Shown here: positions 34,347 through 38,022 of the stretch, in pieces
Numbering within the stretch: position 1 is the first letter of the stretch
How the letters are laid out: every line of letters begins with the position of its first letter
Assembly (NCBI GenBank): GCA_964529155.1
Contig: CAZGVV010000010.1
Location: 1-38,022, forward strand
Origin: CAZGVV01 sp964529155
Lineage (GTDB): Bacteria; Pseudomonadota; Alphaproteobacteria; Rickettsiales; SXRF01
Length of the DNA stretch: 38,022 bases
Direction of reading: 5' to 3'
Translations under genes and position numbers: made by a program
Notes under the pieces: generated by a model
Database searches by the model: none
What the model saw: the letters and a program-made list of their open reading frames with translations, nothing else
Told to the model about the DNA's origin: nothing

Positions 34347-34453
34347 TTCTTCTCCACCCCTATCTAACACCAACACCCCTTCCTAACACCAACACCCCTT
34401 TCTTACATACTTTAAGCAAGCAAGAGGTGTTGGTGTTAGGAAGGGGTGGAAGA
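34347..34453. repeat. hairpin repeat unit 1, left of the decarboxylase gene
   Basis: This 107-bp element starts just after the acs stop. The left half holds two 19-bp tandem copies of CTAACACCAACACCCCTT plus one base (34364-34401). The right half carries one inverse copy (GGTGTTGGTGTTAGGAAGGG), and the outer ends TTCTTCTCCACCCC and GGGGTGGAAGAA also pair. The apex contains TTTAAGCAAGCAAGAGG (34411-34427). It can form a very long stem and may terminate acs transcription. The same family occurs at 35764-35920 in the opposite orientation. Confidence 0.88.
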
Positions 34454-34535
34454 ATAGAAAATCATGCTTACAGCGCATCCCAGGCGAGTTTCAAAGCTTT
34501 TACTTGAAAAAATAGGTTATCTCGGAGAAACATAT

Positions 34536-35753
34536 ATGATGGCTAAAGATGAGAGTTTTTTATTTAACGAAGCGGGGTTAACGCAGGCGCTTAATCTGCT
34601 TGGATCCTATATTTATGAGGAAAAAGCGCTGGACATAGCTCTGCCGCGCCTCCTGCCAGAAACAGGTATTGGAGAACAGGCTGCGCTGGATACACTTGCG
34701 CCTATCGTTATTGGGCAGGCGATGAAATTAGGCCGGGAGACGGCATTTGGGTACATGGACCCACCAACACCATGGATTACCTGGGCAACAAGCTTGTGGA
34801 ATGCTGCCCTTAACCAGAATTTACTGCATCCTGCGACCTCTCCGGCAGCCCGTGAGATCGAAGCAACCGTAATGAGCTGGCTATCACCCTTATATGGCAT
34901 GACAGGTGGTCAGATTGTCCCGGGATCAACACTCGCTAACCTTACGGCGTTGTGGGCGGCGCGTGAAATAAAAAAAGTTAAAAAAGTAGTGGCATCGTCC
35001 TGCGCGCACATCTCCATACGTAAATCAGCGCATATTCTCGGGCTGGAATATAGTGAGGTCGCTGTGGATGCTGAGCAGAGATTATGCGAAGATAAGTTAG
35101 GAAACCTCGAGGATTCCGTCCTCGTGTTGACTGCAGGAACCACTACCTCAGGTGCTATTGATCCATTACATGCGGGAAAACAGGCGGCGTGGCGGCATGT
35201 GGATGCAGCATGGGCTGGACCGCTGCAATTTTCTCCCCGATTTAAAGACCGGCTCAATGGCATTGAGCAGGCGGATTCAATTGCAATTTCTGCTCATAAA
35301 TGGTTTTTCCAGCCGAAAGAGTCCGCTGTGGTGATCTTCAAGGATTGGTCAAAGGCAGAATCCGCTATTTCATTTGGTGCCAGCTATCTTGCCGTGCCGA
35401 ATGTTGGCATACTTGGATCGCACGGTGCAACATGTGTGTCATTGCTGGCGACATTGCTGGCATGGGGGCATAAGGGAGTGGCGCAACGTATCGATAGCTG
35501 TATGGAGCATACGGAAACCCTGGCGACATTGCTACGCAATGATTCCCGCTTTGCCTTGTTCGCACCGCCACAATCCGGTGTTTTAGTGTGGAGACCTGTG
35601 AACGGGGATATGCAAGTAATCAGTGGCCGTCTCAAGCAGATGGTTTCTTCCGCGATGATTGGCGATCAACGTTGGTTGCGTACCGTCGCCGCTAATCCCA
35701 ACGCCAACCCGCATAAGGTATTTGAAGCAGCCTGCAACGTGCTAAGCGAATAA
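34536..35753 (+). CDS. PLP-dependent group II decarboxylase family protein
   Basis: A 405-residue cytoplasmic PLP enzyme related to aromatic amino acid and glutamate/tyrosine decarboxylases. The motifs in order are GGQIVPGSTLANLTALWAAR (124-143), His158 in CAHISIRKSAHILGL (ring-stacking His), TAGTTTSGAIDPL (199-211), HVDAAWAG (221-228, PLP nitrogen Asp), and SAHKWFFQPK with the Schiff-base Lys255. It is shorter than classic decarboxylases of about 470-500 residues. ATG 34536 has GGAG 8 nt upstream and is preferred over the ATG at 34464. Codon use is somewhat more AT-rich than its neighbours. Inverted hairpin repeats flank it. The substrate is unknown. Confidence 0.85.
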   Translation: MMAKDESFLFNEAGLTQALNLLGSYIYEEKALDIALPRLLPETGIGEQAALDTLAPIVIGQAMKLGRETAFGYMDPPTPWITWATSLWNAALNQNLLHPATSPAAREIEATVMSWLSPLYGMTGGQIVPGSTLANLTALWAAREIKKVKKVVASSCAHISIRKSAHILGLEYSEVAVDAEQRLCEDKLGNLEDSVLVLTAGTTTSGAIDPLHAGKQAAWRHVDAAWAGPLQFSPRFKDRLNGIEQADSIAISAHKWFFQPKESAVVIFKDWSKAESAISFGASYLAVPNVGILGSHGATCVSLLATLLAWGHKGVAQRIDSCMEHTETLATLLRNDSRFALFAPPQSGVLVWRPVNGDMQVISGRLKQMVSSAMIGDQRWLRTVAANPNANPHKVFEAACNVLSE

Positions 35754-35763
35754 AAGGACAAAT

Positions 35764-35920
35764 CTTTCTCCACCCCTTCCTAACACCAGCACCAACACCC
35801 CTTCCTTAACACCAGCACCTCTTCCTAGCACCAGCACCCCTTGCTTGCTTAAGGCCTGGAAGTAAGAGGTGCTGGTGCTGGTGCTAGGAAGAGGTGCTGG
35901 TGCTAGGAAGAGGTGAAAGA
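35764..35920. repeat. hairpin repeat unit 2, right of the decarboxylase gene
   Basis: This 157-bp element begins 10 nt after the decarboxylase stop. The left half has three degenerate copies of CTTCCTAACACCAGCACC-like sequence. The right half has inverse copies (GGTGCTGGTGCTAGGAAGAG). The apex CCCCTTGCTTGCTTAAGG (35837-35854) is the reverse complement of the apex in unit 1 with two differences. The arms use CAG/CTG where unit 1 uses CAA/TTG. It may also terminate the decarboxylase transcript. Confidence 0.88.
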
Positions 35921-36187
35921 ATAGAATTTTCCCCCTTCCGGCGCACGCCAACCCATGCAATCGTCGCTCATACGAGGTTGCGCAACTTCATACATACGGT
36001 ATCGGAAAGCGTTCACGGCGTTTTCACGCGTTATTTGCCGTCAAGACAGCACGTAGTCGGTGAGGTTCTCCCTCACCGCCGTAAGCCGTGCCGAGTGGCA
36101 AGTGAATCGGAATCGTAGGTAAAGCCGTGAAACGTGGCCGGCCACCTAGTTCAAGGAGCAATGCAAAAACAAACGTAACAACCCGCT
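35921..36187. other. gene-free, highly structured region between repeat unit 2 and gcvPB
   Basis: No convincing ORF lies here. It contains GTTGCGCAAC (35977-35986) and a three-tier nested fold: TTGCC/GGCAA (36035-36039 with 36097-36101), GCACG/CGTGC (36049-36053 with 36087-36091) and CGGTGAG/CTCACCG (36058-36064 with 36072-36078). The 12-bp palindrome GTGGCCGGCCAC is at 36134-36145. This could be a structured RNA or the decayed 5' part of a group II intron, but no reverse transcriptase and no domain V were found. Confidence 0.4.
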
Positions 36188-36195
36188 TTATGCGG
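36161..36195 (-). terminator. possible terminator overlapping the gcvPB stop
   Basis: On the minus strand CCGC-ATAAA-GCGG (36183-36195) spans the gcvPB stop codon. A T-rich run ending GTTTGTTTTTGC follows. The stem is only 4 bp and it overlaps coding sequence, so confidence is low. The palindrome core is the same as in the repeat at 30817-30905. Confidence 0.3.
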
Positions 36196-37660
36196 CTGCT
36201 TCCGTCCACTTCAGCACGGGCTGGCGGGCGGCGCGGACTTCGTCCAGCCGTTTGCGCGGCGCGCTTTGCGGATTTTGCTGCAAGGTGCTGGCATTTCCGG
36301 CGTTGGTTTCGGCTGCAATCATTTTCATCACCGAGATGAAATGGTCGAGCGATGCCTTGGTTTCGGTTTCCGTCGGCTCAATCAACATCGCCCCTTGCAC
36401 CACCAGCGGGAAATAGACCGTCATGGGGTGGATGCCGTATTCAATCAGCGTTTTGGCGATGTCATTGGTGGTGACGCCTTTTTCTTTTTGCACCTTGTCG
36501 GTGAGCAGGCATTCATGCATGCAATTGCCGGGGAATGGTACGTGGTAATCATTGCGGAGCTGGCTCAAAATATAATTGGCATTGAGCACCGCGTCTTCCG
36601 CCACCTGGCGCAAACCATCAGCCCCGTGGGACATCATATACGCCAGCGCACGCACCGCCATGCCGAACTGACCATTAAAGCCTTTCAAGCGGCCAATGCT
36701 GTTGGCATCGTTATTCACCAGGTGAAAATGATCGCCGTGTTTTACAATTTTCGGCACCGGCAAAAAGGGCGTAAGTTCTTCCGTCACTGCGATTGGGCCG
36801 CAGCCGGGGCCGCCGCCGCCATGCGGGGTGGAGAAGGTTTTGTGCAGGTTGAAATGCATCACATCGACGCCAAAATCCGCCGGACGCACACGGCCAACCA
36901 GGGCGTTGAAATTGGCGCCGTCGCAATAAAAATATGCGCCTGCCTTATGCAGCGCATCAGCCATTTCCTGCACGCGCGGCTCAAACAAACCGCAGGTGTT
37001 AGGGTTGGTGAGCATCAGCGCGGCGACGTTTTCATTGAGCATGCCTTTAAACGCATCCACATCTACCGTGCCTTCTTTGGTCGAAGGAATGGTGCGTGTT
37101 TCATAGCCGCATGCTGCCGCCGTTGCCGGATTGGTGCCGTGTGCGCTGTCTGGAATCAACACCACTTTACGGGCGCGGCCTTTGGCTTCGTGCGCTTTGT
37201 GGATGACCATGATGCCAGCGAATTCACCGTGCGCACCGGCAGCGGGATTGAGTGTTACGCCGGGTAGACCGCTAAGGGCTGCGAGCCATTGCTGCACGGT
37301 ATAAATCACTTCCAGCGCGCCCTGCATGGTGCTCTCGGGCTGCAGGGGGTGAATCTGCGCGAAGCCGGGAAGGCGTGCGACTTTTTCGTTCACACGTGGA
37401 TTATGTTTCATCGTGCAGGAGCCGAGCGGGTAAAGCCCCATATCAATCGCGTAATTCAATTTCGACAAGCGCACGAAATGCCGCATCACCTGCGGTTCGC
37501 TCACTTCCGGTAAGCCGACATGCTCGCGCGCTTTTGCGCCGGTGCGTAGCGGTGTGTTTTTGGGTTCCGGCAAATCAACGCCGCATGCGCCGTTCGTGCC
37601 TTTTTCAAACAACAGATTTTCTTCGACGTTAAGACCCCGGCCTTTGGCTAGCTCGTTCAT
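36188..37660 (-). CDS. gcvPB: glycine dehydrogenase (decarboxylating) subunit 2
   Basis: The PLP-carrying half of the split P-protein of the glycine cleavage system, which decarboxylates glycine and passes the aminomethyl group to the H-protein lipoamide. The 490-residue protein has YPLGSCTMKHNPR, the glycine-rich LNPAAGAHGEFAGI, DSAHGTNPATAAACGY, the PLP lysine in HFNLHKTFSTPHGGGGPGCGP, and a C-terminal MLIEPTETETKASLDHFI. ATG 37660 overlaps the gcvPA stop by 4 nt (ATGA) and is preferred to an upstream in-frame start. It feeds methylene-THF to the same pool used by FolD. Confidence 0.96.
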   Translation of the reverse strand: MNELAKGRGLNVEENLLFEKGTNGACGVDLPEPKNTPLRTGAKAREHVGLPEVSEPQVMRHFVRLSKLNYAIDMGLYPLGSCTMKHNPRVNEKVARLPGFAQIHPLQPESTMQGALEVIYTVQQWLAALSGLPGVTLNPAAGAHGEFAGIMVIHKAHEAKGRARKVVLIPDSAHGTNPATAAACGYETRTIPSTKEGTVDVDAFKGMLNENVAALMLTNPNTCGLFEPRVQEMADALHKAGAYFYCDGANFNALVGRVRPADFGVDVMHFNLHKTFSTPHGGGGPGCGPIAVTEELTPFLPVPKIVKHGDHFHLVNNDANSIGRLKGFNGQFGMAVRALAYMMSHGADGLRQVAEDAVLNANYILSQLRNDYHVPFPGNCMHECLLTDKVQKEKGVTTNDIAKTLIEYGIHPMTVYFPLVVQGAMLIEPTETETKASLDHFISVMKMIAAETNAGNASTLQQNPQSAPRKRLDEVRAARQPVLKWTEAAA

Positions 37661-38022
37661 GCGACTTCCCTTTGTTTTGCGTGCGTGCACAGCGCATCGA
37701 GCGCTGCTACCAGTACATCCATATCTTTTTCACTGGTCATTTCGGTGGCGGCAAGCAGGAGTTTCCCGCCTTCCAGCGCCAAGCCCGCAATGATACCATG
37801 CTTGGCCAATTGATTCACCGCATCGTGCGCGCTGATCGGCAGTTCTACGACGAATTCATTGAAGAAACGGGTGTTCAACACCTTCACGTGTTTTGCCGCA
37901 CCCAACCGGTCGGCCAGCATGCAGGCGCGTTCATGGTTCAAGCGCGCCAGGCGTTTAAATCCGATTTCACCGAGCAGGCTCATGTGAATGGTAAATGCCA
38001 ACGCAAACAAGCCCTGATTGGT
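37657..38022 (-). CDS. gcvPA: glycine dehydrogenase (decarboxylating) subunit 1, C-terminal part
   Basis: Only the last 121 residues are inside the window; the frame is open through its right edge. The end reads TNQGLFALAFTIHMSLLGEIGFKRLARLN...NTRFFNEFVVELPISAHDAVNQLAKHGIIAGLAL...LLLAATEMTSEKDMDVLVAAL, typical of the GcvPA C-terminal domain. It forms the alpha half of the split P-protein with GcvPB, and their coding regions overlap by 4 nt. gcvT and gcvH would be expected upstream, outside the window. Confidence 0.95.
   Translation of the reverse strand, partial: TNQGLFALAFTIHMSLLGEIGFKRLARLNHERACMLADRLGAAKHVKVLNTRFFNEFVVELPISAHDAVNQLAKHGIIAGLALEGGKLLLAATEMTSEKDMDVLVAALDALCTHAKQREVA

Noticed and set aside
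34364..34401. possible CRISPR array from tandem CTAACACCAACACCCC copies
   Set aside because: The copies are directly adjacent with no spacers and have inverse partners across the apex, so they are hairpin arms, not CRISPR repeats.
36058..36078. possible SRP (4.5S) RNA because GGTTCTCCC lies in a hairpin loop
   Set aside because: The conserved SRP core with GGTCCGGAAGGAAGCAGCC is absent on both strands around this site.
36024..36209. 61-codon minus-strand ORF downstream of gcvPB
   Set aside because: It overlaps the gcvPB end and the nested stem region, shows no start signal or family resemblance, and is better explained by structured non-coding DNA.
36266..37267. 333-codon open frame on the plus strand
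   Set aside because: It is antisense to gcvPB, which has all its family motifs; the His/Phe/Arg-rich product is typical of a shadow frame.

Overview
The window (about 38 kb, roughly 53-55% G+C by eye) reads as a chromosomal segment of an alphaproteobacterium. The evidence is the gene order rpsF-rpsR-DUF2232 membrane protein-rplI-dnaB-alr, a fab cluster (fabD, fabG, acpP, fabF, mltG), obgE-proB-proA-nadD, and a split glycine decarboxylase (gcvPA/gcvPB). Sequence alone does not fix the order. Small AT-rich orphan genes, many palindromic repeats and four 10-N gaps suggest a draft or metagenome-derived genome of a poorly sampled lineage. Almost everything is housekeeping metabolism. I found no prophage, CRISPR array, cas gene, rRNA or tRNA gene, and no intact insertion sequence.

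Layout. 1-2731 (+): 3' end of rpoC with a textbook terminator, then folD. 2714-10279 (-): a fatty-acid and cell-envelope cluster read from fabD down to mltG. It is interrupted by a hypothetical gene, a Tat-exported HD-GYP-like protein and a MEKHLA-domain protein. 10394-16678 (+): ribosomal proteins S6, S18 and L9, DnaB, alanine racemase and the MlaE/MlaF lipid-transport pair. 17303-21377 (-): obgE, proB, proA, nadD. 22175-24387 (+): glutaryl-CoA dehydrogenase, a tiny ParD-tail-like ORF and a DmeF-type metal exporter. 24592-26268 (-): a GGDEF protein followed directly by a TAXI-type solute-binding protein. 26415-28083 (+): purE and purK. 28063-28847 (-): a frameshifted orphan gene. 28925-34341 (+): an MFS transporter, a FetP/Tp34-like periplasmic metal protein, fumC and an acetyl-CoA synthetase family gene. 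34536-35753 (+): a PLP-dependent decarboxylase. 36188-end (-): gcvPB and gcvPA.

The most unusual non-coding content lies in the right half. Two complex hairpin repeat units of one family lie in opposite orientation on either side of the decarboxylase gene, and their arms differ by compensatory changes. A 145-bp imperfect palindrome separates the convergent dmeF and TAXI genes. An 89-bp nested palindrome lies upstream of fumC. Beside it is a short antisense segment that shares three ordered sequence blocks with the Streptococcus pyogenes tracrRNA as I remember it; no cas genes are present, so this may be chance. A 270-bp stretch downstream of gcvPB is dense in nested stems and may be a structured RNA or a decayed group II intron fragment.

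The four N runs each interrupt an otherwise intact conserved gene (rpoC, obgE, fumC, acs). Three of them create false frame breaks that disappear when family-expected residues are supplied. They are best read as fixed-size assembly placeholders, not as mutations.
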